DNA of 64,000 nucleotides from Gari tellinella (taxonomy: Eukaryota; Mollusca; Bivalvia; Cardiida; Psammobiidae). The notes beneath the pieces are model-generated. The model was not told the DNA's origin, searched no databases, and worked only from the letters and a program-made list of their open reading frames with translations. Positions within the stretch are counted from its first letter, which is position 1. Each line of letters begins with the position of its first letter. A program made the position numbers and the translations under genes. The DNA is taken from assembly GCA_922989275.2 (NCBI GenBank), contig OV277867.1:37316070-37380069 (forward strand), read 5' to 3'. This document shows, piece after piece, positions 34,870-44,965 of this stretch.

Positions 34870-35104
34870 AATGTTAAATAAGTGCTACAACTATACTTTT
34901 ACACGGCGGTTCCATGAATTGAATACTGATTAATAATAGAGAGTCTCTGGAGTCAAAACATCTAAATAAACGAGACACACGCCATGTTATGTGTTTTACT
35001 ATGAAACATAATTGGCTAAAAACATCGACAATTCTAGGAAAATCTAAGGAACAGAAATACATTGTACAATGTTTTCAGTCAAACGGTTCAAACAGTAACT
35101 CCAA

Positions 35105-35468
35105 AAGTGCTTCCTCTCTACAACGGCCCTCAAAACAATGACTCCCTCTTGACAACGACCCTTGCCGCTGTTCCCCAAACAAGACATTTATGTCCAACCC
35201 TTATGGCCTCAAAATAGTCTGCTTCAATTTGTCGTCGGCCGTTTTTTCCAAGTTACATATAAGTGGACATTTTGATAGAATAAATATAATGACGAGTGAC
35301 AAACAGCTTGAATCAGAATCCGACGCCACGTAACGCGGCGTCTGATCTGGATTCAAGCTGTTTGCACATGTTAGCCAAGTCTTTATTCCCCTATCTATAA
35401 CGACCCCATCCAAACATAACACACAATCTGTGTTTCCCATTGGGTATCGTTGTAAAGAGGGAGCACTG
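35105..35468 (+). mobile_element. MITE family A copy with HP-1
   Basis: Left end AGTGCTTCCTCTCTACAACG, right end TTGTAAAGAGGGAGCACTG followed by TA. HP-1 lies at about 35299-35366 with arm AGCTTGAATCAGAATCCGAC. Landmarks as in the other A copies. Confidence 0.8.
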
Positions 35469-35729
35469 TATTTTGAATTTCATTGACTCTAGCATTGAGA
35501 GTGGCTAAAAAGCACGATATATACAGAGAAGACACATACCAATTTGCAATGCAAGCTTGGTAGTTATACTGAATGATTTTGTTTCAAAACCTTTTGTAAA
35601 ACAATTTAAAAAAACACTGAAAGCACCAGTTTTGGCATGTAACTTCTGTAGTATTGTACTGTATTACAATTGTAATGTAGTTTCGGAAAATAGTGTCGGT
35701 GCTAATTGGACATCATAAGTTATATATCA

Positions 35730-35930
35730 TTTTACCCCTTCACCGTCTTATTGTCGTCTACTTCAATAAAATTGTCTGCAAATAAGTTGGATTTAAGATT
35801 GTTCGGCTTTGAAAACATCGATAAGAGTATCAGAAAGCTTGGATCCTAGTCAGGAGCTGCGTAACGCGGCGTCTGATCAAGATCAAAACTGTTTGCAAAC
35901 GCTTTATGGTGTTGAGAGTGAAAGGATTAA
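35730..35930 (+). mobile_element. MITE family D copy with HP-1
   Basis: Left end TTTTACCCCTTCACCGTC, right end GTTGAGAGTGAAAGGATTAA. HP-1 lies at about 35833-35897 with apex AGCTGCGTAACGCGGCGTC. The TTGTCGTCTACTTCAATA motif precedes it. Confidence 0.7.
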
Positions 35931-36012
35931 TACCATAAACATATATAGACGTGCTATACATTCAGATGCTAATGAACTATTTTGAAGGAATTTAATTAAA
36001 GGACATCTGATT

Positions 36013-36207
36013 TATAACTCTTTCACTGACAACGGCGCCAAAAGCTGACCTTGAAAACAATTTGGATAAAGCGACGGTTGGTCAGGATCCAAACTGTTTT
36101 ACACTCGTATCGACATTTCTTCAGTAAATGCAGGCTTAAATCTGACTGTACACATATTGCAGACGACACGACTAATGCATACGGTACCATGGCAGTAAGA
36201 GGATTAA
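36013..36207 (-). mobile_element. MITE family D copy, hairpin half degraded
   Basis: Left end TATAACTCTTTCACTGACAA, right end GGCAGTAAGAGGATTAA (TTAA at 36204-36207). The left HP-1 arm is decayed (AACAATTTGGATAAAGC); the right arm is intact (GGTCAGGATCCAAACTGTTT). Confidence 0.65.
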
Positions 36208-36357
36208 AGCAGAAGATACAAATTGGCAGTAAAAGAGTAAACATTTGATACACATAATGGTCACCTGTGGTAAAACAGGATTTTACAGCATAACAGATGC
36301 TTGCAGAACAAATCAATCTTTATGATTTTCTAACCTTTACGTCCAAATGTATCAAGT

Positions 36358-36566
36358 ATTTTACTCCTTTCATCGCCTTATTGTCGGCTGCAGTTGTTTG
36401 CGATGTCGGTTGAAAATTGGAGTTGATGTAGAACGACTGACATAATTTCAAAATAAATGTCAAACATAGTGAATCCTTTTCCGACGCCACATTAAGAGGT
36501 GTCTGGTAGGGACTCAAGCAGCTTGCATATGCAGCCTTTGGCGTCGTCATTGGTAGTGTAAAGGTA
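36358..36566 (+). mobile_element. MITE family D copy, hairpin degraded
   Basis: Left end TTTTACTCCTTTCATCGCC, right end CATTGGTAGTGTAAAGG. The middle reads GTCAAACATAGTGAATCC ... GACTCAAGCAGCTTGC, a decayed HP-1. Confidence 0.55.
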
Positions 36567-36617
36567 AGTTTTGTTTTGATTACTTATTAAAACTTAATGC
36601 TCTTTGATTACATGAAA

Positions 36618-36634
36618 TTTATTCAACATTTATT
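36618..36634 (-). promoter_or_regulatory. Candidate polyadenylation signals for the Quiver-like gene
   Basis: Two AATAAA hexamers on the minus strand (36618-36623 and 36629-36634) lie about 730 bp past the stop codon of the minus-strand gene. Many AATAAA sites occur by chance in AT-rich DNA, so this is only a candidate. Confidence 0.2.
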
Positions 36635-37127
36635 ACGTACTATAACTAAGAATACGTAACTGCATAATTGAAACATTCACTAATTCTTCCATCTTGGTTA
36701 TTTTGAGTGAGTTGCAACTAGTCCGGCGTTTTTACATATATGTCAATCGGTAATTATTGCATGTTCATTCCTTTTTCAATTGGTCGACACCTTCAACATT
36801 GTCAGATCCTTTTAATAAACACACAACACTTTTTCATACAATTATATTGTTGCTTCTAAATTACTAACACACACTATTTTGTTAGATTAGACGTTGTAAA
36901 AGTGCGGCACAGGAAACATGGATATTCGTCAAATAAAGTATGTAACATAAATGTTAACACTATCGCCGCAAAATCAAATCACAAACTATTTGAAGTGTAT
37001 TTAGGAATTGTCGAAATTAGTGTATACAAGTTTTGAACTTGAACAGACGGAAAGTAGCTCGTCTGGTCAACTTACAGTGCACATTTGGGAAAGGCAGTGA
37101 GTGGGGTTATCATACTAATTAAAATAG

Positions 37128-37340
37128 TTAACCGTTACCATACTAAACTCTACATGGTTTACATTTTCAAACAGTTTGGATCTAGATCAGACGCCGCGTC
37201 ACACGGCGTCTGATCTGGGCCAAAACTGTTTGCCTCTCATATTAAACTTTTCCTTAGATAAAAAGCATGAACATGAGTCTGAATGTATTTCGCAGACAAT
37301 ATATTTGAAGCAGACGATAGTTCAGCATGATAAGGGTTAA
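37128..37340 (-). mobile_element. MITE family D copy in the putative 3'UTR
   Basis: TTAACCGTTACCATACTAAA on the left and GATAAGGGTTAA on the right (TTAA 37337-37340). HP-1 lies at about 37168-37233 with apex CGCCGCGTCACACGGCGTC. It lies only 20 bp from the stop codon of the neighbouring minus-strand gene, so it would be transcribed in its 3'UTR. Confidence 0.75.
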
Positions 37341-37360
37341 TACATTAAAGCCACTGTTTG

Positions 37361-37725
37361 CTACCTACGTGCCATTATAAAATAAGTTAAAAGACAGGCA
37401 CATAATAACATTGGCAGAATGTCATACACGACATGTGAGGATGCATTACAAAAGTCTTCGCTGCAGAAACACAATTCAAAACTATGATTATGTGGTGGTA
37501 TTCTGAAAATGTGACATCCATCCGACTCGTTCATGTTCTGAATTTGACCTAAACGATAACACCGCCGTAGTATTCCGATGAAATTGTCTGTAGGTTCCTG
37601 CCTTTGAAGTCCGCATTTAAAGTTCACATCCTCACACTGCTGTGCTTTAAATTGGTAGGACTTGAACTCAACTCCACAGGCTGGGTTTATCTTATTGTCA
37701 CACTCGAAGCACCTGATGCATTCAC
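37361..37725 (-). CDS. Ly6/Quiver-like GPI-anchored protein, terminal exon
   Basis: This exon encodes residues 18-138 of a 138-residue protein; exon 1 is at 42111-42162. The acceptor is TGTAATTTCAG before 37725, and the phase-1 junction completes a Gly codon. The mature part starts ECIRCFEC. It has ten cysteines in the Ly6/Quiver (sleepless) order, at residues 23, 26, 34, 48, 55, 73, 88, 103, 105 and 110, with the closing motif CFCSEDFCN. There is one extra cysteine at residue 20. NXS glycosylation sequons occur at Asn83, Asn97 and Asn111. A hydrophobic tail (about residues 116-135) after NASS fits a GPI-attachment signal. Family members act at the cell surface, where Drosophila Quiver modulates Shaker channels and nicotinic receptors; the role here is unknown. 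The stop is TAG at 37361-37363. No frame break is visible. Confidence 0.85.
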
Positions 37726-37788
37726 CTGAAATTACAGACAATACAATATACAATAACTTCTCAATTACGACAACTTAAATGTGTTACA

Positions 37789-38226
37789 TATATGCATGGC
37801 AGTGCATTGTTTAAAGCAATGTGACATACAATCTTCATTTGGACCTTTATCTTTTACTGTCACGTTGCTTTAAGCTGCCACATGATTTTATACAAGTGGA
37901 GAATCTGTTATTCTTTCCCAATAAACGCGTTTACGCTAAAACTATTATTTGCAGTGCGTTACCCGGCGTCTGATCAGGCTCCAAACTGTTTGCCACCAAG
38001 ATAAATATGAATTATCAGAATTGTCAAAAAGTTGTACTTTTCTACGTTTTAGTGTTTTGCGTTTGCGTACGTTTGCGTTTAAACGGGAAAGAATAACAGA
38101 TTCTCCACTGTATATGCATGGCAGTGAATTAGTGAATTGTTTAAAGCAATGTGACATACAATCTTCATTTGGACCTTTATCTTTTCATGTCACGTTGCTT
38201 TAAGCTGCCACATGATTTTATACAAG
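37789..38226. repeat. ~110 bp direct repeat flanking a MITE-B copy
   Basis: The unit beginning TATATGCATGGCAGTG and ending TGATTTTATACAAG occurs at 37789-37896 and again at 38111-38226. The two copies differ by a few bases and small gaps. Each has an imperfect HP-2-like hairpin (TTTAAAGCAATGTGACAT / GTCACGTTGCTTTAAG). The second copy begins directly after the MITE-B end. Confidence 0.8.
37893..38110 (-). mobile_element. MITE family B copy between direct repeats
   Basis: Left end CAAGTGGAGAATCTGTTATT, right end GAATAACAGATTCTCCACTG followed by TA. Only the right arm of HP-1 remains (GCGTTACCCGGCGTCTGATC ... AAACTGTTTGCC); the left arm is deleted at the apex. Confidence 0.8.
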
Positions 38227-38487
38227 CAGTTATCAAACCTTTTAGTGATCGTAATAGTGAGAGGAATCTAACGTAGTCATAAACTTGATCTGTACTTATT
38301 ATCGAGCTGTATTATTATTTCTGGTTACTTTTGCTAAATTGAAGTAATTGATCCACAATCGGAACTGACCCTTGCCAGGTGTCTGTGTTTTAGTTAAACG
38401 TTGTAACTGTAAATTGGATCTGTACCTATAAAATCCTTAAATATATGCATGTCAAGCACTCATTCGTTGAATGGTTTGACGAACATA

Positions 38488-38734
38488 CCAGGGGCCCATT
38501 TCGTAAAGCTTCTTACGACAAGTGTTGTCGTAAGTCAGATTATAAAGTCTCAATTATCATTTATGTCTCCATCTAATCTTGTCTTGTGACGTCTCTATGG
38601 AATTGTCTTGAAAAGACGATTCCAAAGAGATGTCACACGACAGGATTAGATAGAGAAATAAGAAATTGATGTATTTTAAAACTTTGACTTACGACAACAT
38701 TTGTCGTAAGAAGTTTTATGAAACGGGCTCCTGG
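38488..38734. mobile_element. GGGCCC-type MITE (family F) copy 1
   Basis: Ends CCAGGGGCCCATTTCGTAAA and TTTATGAAACGGGCTCCTGG are inverted repeats, followed inward by CTTACGACA / TGTCGTAAG. The whole 247 bp is nearly palindromic, with inner arms ATCTAATC / GATTAGAT around GACGATTCC. Elements with a GGGGCCCGTTTCATAA end occur in other invertebrates, from memory. Confidence 0.75.
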
Positions 38735-39702
38735 TCGTTTAGAAGTATAGTTTACGCAGTTTGATAAACATGTGTTCACCACTGAGGTGAATTGTTATTC
38801 GTTGTCTTGCAATCGTGGTTACAGTTACAGTCGTGTATTGTTTATGTTTGAAATGCTTAATAAAATAAGAAAACTAGTAATTACATTTGTGGAATGACGT
38901 GCATCTAGGATTATGTAATTACCTCAACTTTTCGTGATTATATTTGTCGCTGCTGTAATTAAAAGTGTTAAAATGGGTAATCAGTTAACTTTAAAATGAT
39001 AGTGCTGACGAATTGAATGGGAACAACAACAATACGTTATAATTGTGTTGCTGTTGGATGCCATGTTATGAAACGTTTGGTTCAGATCTTAACTATTTGC
39101 GAAATAAAATATTTCGTTTTCGACCTTTAAAAGGTTTAATACAATTTTCGTTAAGGGAAACATTGATTATTTCTACATATATATAATATGATGACTGATT
39201 TAAGGCTCTTTGTTAACAACCAAGGTAAGGGAAACCTGGTATCGAATACCAAACAAATTTCAACAAGAAATCCCCTCTTGCAGTCCAATGCTATGGTTGC
39301 ATTTGGAAAAAGGTTTACCTTAAACTGAATAGCTCAAAACCACATGACTTTGCGCTTGTGACACGTTAATAGTAGCGGTGAAATACGATATAAATACTAA
39401 TAACTTTTAACACCAATAGCCTAAAGCAGTGTTATAATTTGAATGTTTACATAAAATGTTTATTCACTAGTCTCAAATTAAGTCAAACTGTTTACATTGC
39501 TCAAACAACCATTCATTAATGTACGGCAATGAAAGAGCTGGAACAAACAAGCAAATGGGACAACGCGCAAACATGAATTCGTTAATAAAAACATCTAACA
39601 CATTTATAACTAAAGCGCGATATGAAATATTGGTGGTGATATAACATACATATTATATGAAATTACACAATGTTCGGCCTTTTATTATCCTTTTTCCTTA
39701 TA
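38735..39702. other. Intronic non-coding stretch without recognised feature
   Basis: AT-rich intron sequence; no repeats or exons recognised. Confidence 0.5.
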
Positions 39703-39908
39703 CAGTAAAACCTCGCTATAACGACCACTAAATTATGTTGATTATTAGGGTGTTTACGATAGGTGACAGCTTAAAGCAAGGTGACAGTGAAACAGAAAGC
39801 TCCTATAGGAGCTTTCTGTTTCACTGTAACCTTGCTTTAAGCTGTCACCTGTCTATTATACACTCAATTAGCCTTCGTTTTAGTGGTCGTAATAGCGATG
39901 TTTTACTG
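39703..39908. mobile_element. Tigger/pogo-like MITE with HP-2-type hairpin
   Basis: Ends CAGTAAAACCTCGCTATAAC and the complement GTAATAGCGATGTTTTACTG, flanked by TA (39701-39702, 39909-39910). These closely resemble pogo/Tigger ends. The centre is a near-perfect hairpin (about 39766-39848): arm GGTGACAGCTTAAAGCAAGG, then GTGACAGTGAAACAGAAAGC, apex TCCTATAGGA. Confidence 0.85.
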
Positions 39909-40267
39909 TAATATACATAAGCTTAAAATTTAAAAGGAAAAATGGTGTCTTACTGCTTATATTTTAAAGCTTGCGTATCTTTACCAGAATATACTAATCG
40001 ACAATTGAATGCTGTTGTTTAACTCTAGAACGATACGTTGAATTAAATAAATAATGAGGCTATGGGTTACTCATTAACAACTATCTGAGAGGAAGATAGG
40101 GATGAGCAAATATTTGAATGTGACCGTCCGACCGATAGTAAGTTGCAATCTATTGAACATACTCACCTCAAATAGTGCCTAAATAATTATTGTTGAAATG
40201 TTTTTTAAAACAAATAGCACCGAACTGATCATTTGTCTTAGTAGATTTAGACTCACAACTGTGGTGG

Positions 40268-40985
40268 TATAGTAAAGCTTCAGTATTACGACCACTTAAC
40301 CGAAGGTGTTAGCTCAGAGTAAGATGACAGTACAAGAGATAACTCTGAGTATTCCCACTAATGAAACCCTTTTCACGTGGAAACTAATCCAAACGCCATT
40401 CTGCAAACATTGTAATGCAATTGAAACATTAGAACATTTGTTCATATCTTGTCCGTATTTAGATACCTTTTTGATCAATATACACAACTTACTTTTAAAA
40501 TAGGCATTAATAAAAAGATTACTATATATGAACTCATAGTCGGATACAAAATACCTTACAAAGGCTATCAAGAAATTAATATTATTATAGGGAACGTCAT
40601 GTATGCTATCTACAAAAGTTACATGAAAAGCGAAAGAAGGACAAATATAGTGAATATGATGAACATTTTATACTACGATTTATTAACTTTAGAAAAAAAT
40701 TACTCTGAAAAGAAATTGAAACATCTAACAATTCAAAAGTTCAACAAATCATTGAGAGATAAGATTTAAAACATTTAAACGGATCTAAATATGGCAGTAT
40801 ATACTTATATGCATGTTGTTTTTTTTAGTTATAAACTTACATGCTTTGTATATGTTTCCTTTGTATATGTTATGTTTTTATGATTGTTATTCTATGTAAA
40901 TAAACGGACTTCAAGCAGGTAGTTCCAAAAAGAAAGAAACTCTGAGTATGCACTGAAAAGGCCCTTATCCGAATAAGGTCGAAAA
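40268..40985. mobile_element. Tigger-like MITE interrupted by a LINE
   Basis: TATAGTAAAGCTTCAGTATT and ACGACCACTTAACC at 40268-40305 match the left end of the Tigger-like family. GCTCAGAGTAAGATGACAGT matches its HP-2-type arm. The sequence then stops at the LINE insertion point and resumes after it at 40950. Confidence 0.5.
40353..40937 (+). mobile_element. 5'-truncated LINE with 12 bp target duplication
   Basis: AACTCTGAGTAT occurs at 40341-40352 and 40938-40949, flanking the insert. The insert begins in coding sequence: IPTNETLFTWKLIQTPFC, then KHCNAIETLEHLFISC, a zinc-finger-like C-terminal motif of L1/Tx1-type ORF2. A frameshift near 40500 leads into GYKIPYKGYQEINIIIGNVM and a basic tail ending at 40769. 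The 3'UTR ends in an A-rich stretch (CAAAAAGAAAGAA). The clade differs from the 19-23 kb LINE. Confidence 0.85.
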
Positions 40986-42110
40986 TTATTGGTTTATCTT
41001 TGTGGAGTTCACATTTAATATGAAACTGTCCAATGACCCTTGTAAATCAACTTTGAGATGTTGAAAAGCAGCTGCGATGTTTCCGGATAAAACAAAACAC
41101 ATGTTTATTCTGAAATAGGTTAACGCAACACATAGGTACGGCGAATTTCCAATAGTGTGTTCAAGTTTTAAGTTAGATAAAAACCGCTCTCGTTTTGGCC
41201 CAAATGTAAATGTCCAGCCCCAAAAATTATTCTGTCTTATTTGCCTTTAATGGTAAATGTTTGAGGTGAATCTCAGAAGTAATCATCATCGATTTCGAAA
41301 AATGTAAAACTGAATTTTTCAAGCTGCAGTAAATATCTCCGTTTTGGATAAAATTTTAGTGGTTTTATAAGACAATGAGAACTCCTACTGACTATGAACA
41401 ATAGTAATACGGCAGAAAATGACTTTCTTCTCAAATTAGTCCTTACAATAAATACACCTACATTTATTTTATATGATTTTGAAGACAACGTTAAAGGAAT
41501 TCAATGAAACCATGTTCAACAAATGCCAGTCATTATGCTAATAGGAGTGATACCAAGTAAAAATGGTAGATGGAACTTAATAGCAAATGCTGAAATACCA
41601 TATATTTTCTATATTACAATATTTATATGTTTCAAAGTAATTTGCAACAAAATGGGTATCGTGTTAAATATTTTGTCAGGCTCTTTGTCATAACTGATTA
41701 AGAATCGTTAACTACTATAAATAAATAATAGCAAATATAAAGTTAGAAGGAAAATAAGTATAAGGGGTTATTTTGTGTTGAAATACTACAATGGTTCTTA
41801 AACAAAACAAATTTAATGTGTGTTACAATTTGAAGTTGGTGCTAAAAAGTGTATGTTTTAAAAGAGACAAAAAAGGAAAACTCTCTTAATATACATGTTT
41901 TGAAAACGGATGTTGTTAAAACAGTAAACAGTAACTAATTATTTAATTTTCCCTGTTCCATTTATGATAAAAAAAACTCTTTCGATATCACATACTTGTA
42001 ACGATGTTAAACACTTAAACTATTTCCCGTTAGAGTATAAAACGTCATTAAAACATATTTGAAAATTCAACAATCCATTGTTACCTTCAACATATATTAA
42101 GCTAACTTAC

Positions 42111-42162
42111 CAAACTGCCGTAGAAGTATCATTATCCAAGTAAGTATCCACTTTATTTCCAT
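42111..42162 (-). CDS. Ly6/Quiver-like protein, exon 1 (signal peptide)
   Basis: On the minus strand ATG at 42162-42160 opens MEIKWILTWIMILLRQF, a short basic-then-hydrophobic signal peptide, plus the first base of a Gly codon. The donor is G|GTAAGT (intron begins at 42110). The exon ends in phase 1 and the terminal exon at 37725 starts in the matching phase, so the joined product has 138 residues and no frame break. An in-frame TAG lies 18 bases upstream of the ATG, which supports this start. The intron between the signal peptide and the Ly6 domain is at the position common in Ly6/Quiver genes. The join is inferred, not shown by transcript data. Confidence 0.75.
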
Positions 42163-43404
42163 TATAAATCCGAGTATCTAGTCATTGTATGCACTATATG
42201 GCCATAAGGGATTCTTCTTGTCCAACTAATGAAAACCACGATATATTTGTGCATGCATGTTTTAACATCTCTCCTGTGTAGAATGTTTGGAATATCTCCA
42301 ACATGAGTAATGTCCGTTCATAGTATACATACTATAAGGCTATACAGATGTCTTTTTAAGTACATTCTCGACAATACGCCTACTCACATGTTGATTCCTA
42401 GATGAAAGGTAATTTACATGGTTAAGCTGATCGAGGCATAAGTAACGTCCTCATATTCTTGTTATGTATGAGTTCCACTCTTTTCACGTTATCTGTGTTA
42501 CCGTAATACTTGAGTTTGCATACATTTTGGAGTCCGATTGGACGCTAAATAATGCGGCGTCACTTCATGATCCAAACTATTTGCTACTCTTACTCTGTTT
42601 TGAAAAAGACAACATATTCTAACAAGGCGTTTTAATTCAGTAGAAAGCGCCTATAGAACAAATCCTCAGCATAGATAATAACATTGTGGACGTTTTACAG
42701 ACGGCAATAGTTAAAAAGAAATACTACATAGTGTTCAAACTTGGTTAGATTACTTTTACAGCGTATGCAGTAGTTTATGGATACAAATAGACGGTTCTTA
42801 TTTTCAGAAGACAACGTTAAAGGGACAAACAGTTTGGACCCAGACAAAATGCTTATCACTCGGCGTCTCATCTGAATTCAACTTGTTTGAAATATTTATA
42901 TTTATCACTTATTCCAAACTCCCCCACAGTGTGCTCCAAATTAAATACGCGACTGATAACACCGTGCCAGTGATCGTAATAGCTAGATTTAAACGCATAA
43001 ACGCTAAATGGTGATGCACTCACTTTATGCCTTATCACAAGCCTTAATATGAATGTTGTTCTATGAATTACCCTCCGATAAATGAAAAACAACCTCCACA
43101 GAAAGAACAAAACGTCAATGTGTCTCACCACGCAGAAGTCAGAGCGAGAGATCCCCTGTATCGGCTTGTGGAGGCAGCATATAGCAAACGCCTATATTTG
43201 GGTTGGCGTGAAATACTCATTAATTGTACAAATAACCGAGAGGAAAGCAGAGACAATCGTTCATCGTACTATTTACCGTCAAGCCACTTTATGAACCAAT
43301 TTAAGTCGAGTAGATTCTTCCATGCTGTTATACTGGATTATTCCATTTTTAATGTAAGGGATACCAGGTCTACCTTTGCGTTTTCCTTTTGTTTTATATT
43401 AAAA
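42163..43404. other. Upstream of the Quiver-like gene; degenerate HP-1 pieces
   Basis: This should contain the gene's 5'UTR and promoter, but I cannot point to a convincing TATA box or initiator. A decayed D-type fragment lies near 42520-42595 (GATCCAAACTATTTGCTACT). A decayed HP-1 lies at 42828-42893 (ACAAACAGTTTGGACCCAGA). A 116-codon frame at 43063-43413 has no recognisable domain. Confidence 0.4.
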
Positions 43405-43405
43405 G

Positions 43406-43478
43406 TCCTATAAGCAAACGGTGTAGACTCTGATCAGATGCCGCATTATGCGGTATCTGATCACAGTCAACTAAGCTT
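43406..43478. repeat. HP-1 hairpin of the E type
   Basis: GCAAACGGTGTAGACTCTGA and TCAGATGCCGCA on the left pair with TGCGGTATCTGA and TCACAGTCAACTAAGCTTGC on the right, imperfectly at the outer end. The outer ends of an element are not clear. Confidence 0.6.
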
Positions 43479-43613
43479 GCCTATTTCCCTATTATGGGAT
43501 GATAGGCAAATTTGCCCTCAGCATTTTACTACACAAATTTACGGCTATGCTCATACTTGTATATGCAATATGAATGTCATTCCTCTACCTTATTCTAATT
43601 CTAAACAGAAATA

Positions 43614-43959
43614 CAGTGTTCCCTCCCTACAACAGCCCTCCAAACATAAACTTCCTCCTTACAACGACCCTTACGGCTGTTCCCCAAACAAGGTAAATTG
43701 TTTAACACTTTTACTGCTGCAATTTCCTGTACTTCAAATTGTCGTCTGCTGTTTTTTCTCAAAATTACATTTTGATGGAAAAATATAATGACGGGCGGCA
43801 AACAGCTTGAATCCGGATCAGACGCCGCGTACCACGGCGTCTATCAGTATTTAAGCTGCTTGCAGATGTGACCAAATTTCCTTCCCTGTAGCGACTCCTT
43901 CTGTACAACGCACACACTATTTGTCTCCAATTGGGTGTCGTTGTGGAGAGGGAGCGCTG
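43614..43959 (+). mobile_element. MITE family A copy with HP-1
   Basis: Starts CAGTGTTCCCTCCCTACAAC, ends TTGTGGAGAGGGAGCGCTG, TA on both sides (43612-43613, 43960-43961). HP-1 lies at about 43797-43862 with apex GCCGCGTACCACGGCG. Good reference copy for family A. Confidence 0.85.
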
Positions 43960-44261
43960 TAGCTACCTTTGCCACGCGGTCTGAAGCCTGAACATACTCC
44001 GCAATTTTCAAGAGCTAAACTGTTAACAAAGTCGGCTGTATTCGCAGAAGCGTTAAAAGTATCAACACAAAATGTATATAATATATTATAATTGTTTTGG
44101 ATAGGAAGACCCGATAAATATACAGTACAACACCGTTGTTTGAACTCACTTATTTGAAAATACCCATATTTAACTTGATCAACTTTCTTATAATGAATTC
44201 GCCTGTGTCGAACATAACCGTTTTTCCGAAATAGAAGCGTGGTATTGACACATTTTAACAT

Positions 44262-44965
44262 AGAAATGACAATGACAATGACGCAATGACAATTATTTTA
44301 TTTGTAGTTAAAGGCCTCCGGCCCACAATACCATCAATATTACATATAATGTTTAGTGACATCAATATTTTAGTTAACATATACAGAAAATGTATACATT
44401 TTTAAACGTGAACAATGATACTAGTACAATACAATGTACATTGAAACCATTTACAGTTTTCTCCTAGTGACTCTTACATAGTTATGTAAGTGGCTACCAA
44501 CGTGCACACGATTTTAGGGTACACTTATGCTCCCTCCGCATAACATCATCGATACAAAACATCAACTAAAACCACACATACCCAAACTTATAACACAGTA
44601 CTTGTTTGACATTCTAGAATTGGCTGCTGTAACCATAAGTCTCTTTCTAAGAACGCTTTCTCAAGGAACTTGGCACTAACCAATATACTTTCAGCTCTAG
44701 TGTCCGACATCATGTTCTTCAATAGATGTTGGTTACTCACAAAACTGTCAATCCATTGATCCATGAAGTATTGTATTCTCAAGTGACTATACAATGGGCA
44801 TATTAGTAAAAAATGCCTTTCATCCTCAACAGTATATATATCGTTTCTCATGCAATGCACACAGAATCGGAGCTCTCGATCGATATTGTCATGGCGGCCC
44901 TGTTCAATAATGAGTGCATGGCTTGAGCACCTGAAGTTTGTTAAAAGACGGATATGTTCCACCAA
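44262..44965 (-). pseudogene. LINE ORF2 C-terminal fragment and 3' tail
   Basis: The minus-strand frame reads FRCSSHALIIEQGRHDN, then FCVHC...DERHFLLICPLY. It is clearly related to the C-terminus of the 19-23 kb LINE (FRMSSHDLAIEKGRY, ICINC...NEFHFLMTC). The frame is open for about 125 codons to a stop at 44588. Non-coding 3' sequence follows and ends in a TGACAA-type short tandem repeat at 44266-44294, as CR1/RTE-like LINEs often do. It is 5'-truncated; its exact 5' edge is unclear. Confidence 0.75.

Larger units (their letters stand above)
37726..42110 (-). other. Intron of the Quiver-like gene, filled with mobile elements
   Basis: The intron is bounded by GTAAGTTAGC on the donor side and TGTAATTTCAG on the acceptor side. 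It contains a MITE-B copy flanked by a 108-116 bp duplication, a GGGCCC-type MITE, a Tigger-like MITE, and a 5'-truncated LINE inside a second Tigger-like MITE. Confidence 0.7.

Noticed and set aside
43063..43413. 116-codon plus-strand frame
   Set aside because: No recognisable domain or splice-site context; likely chance.
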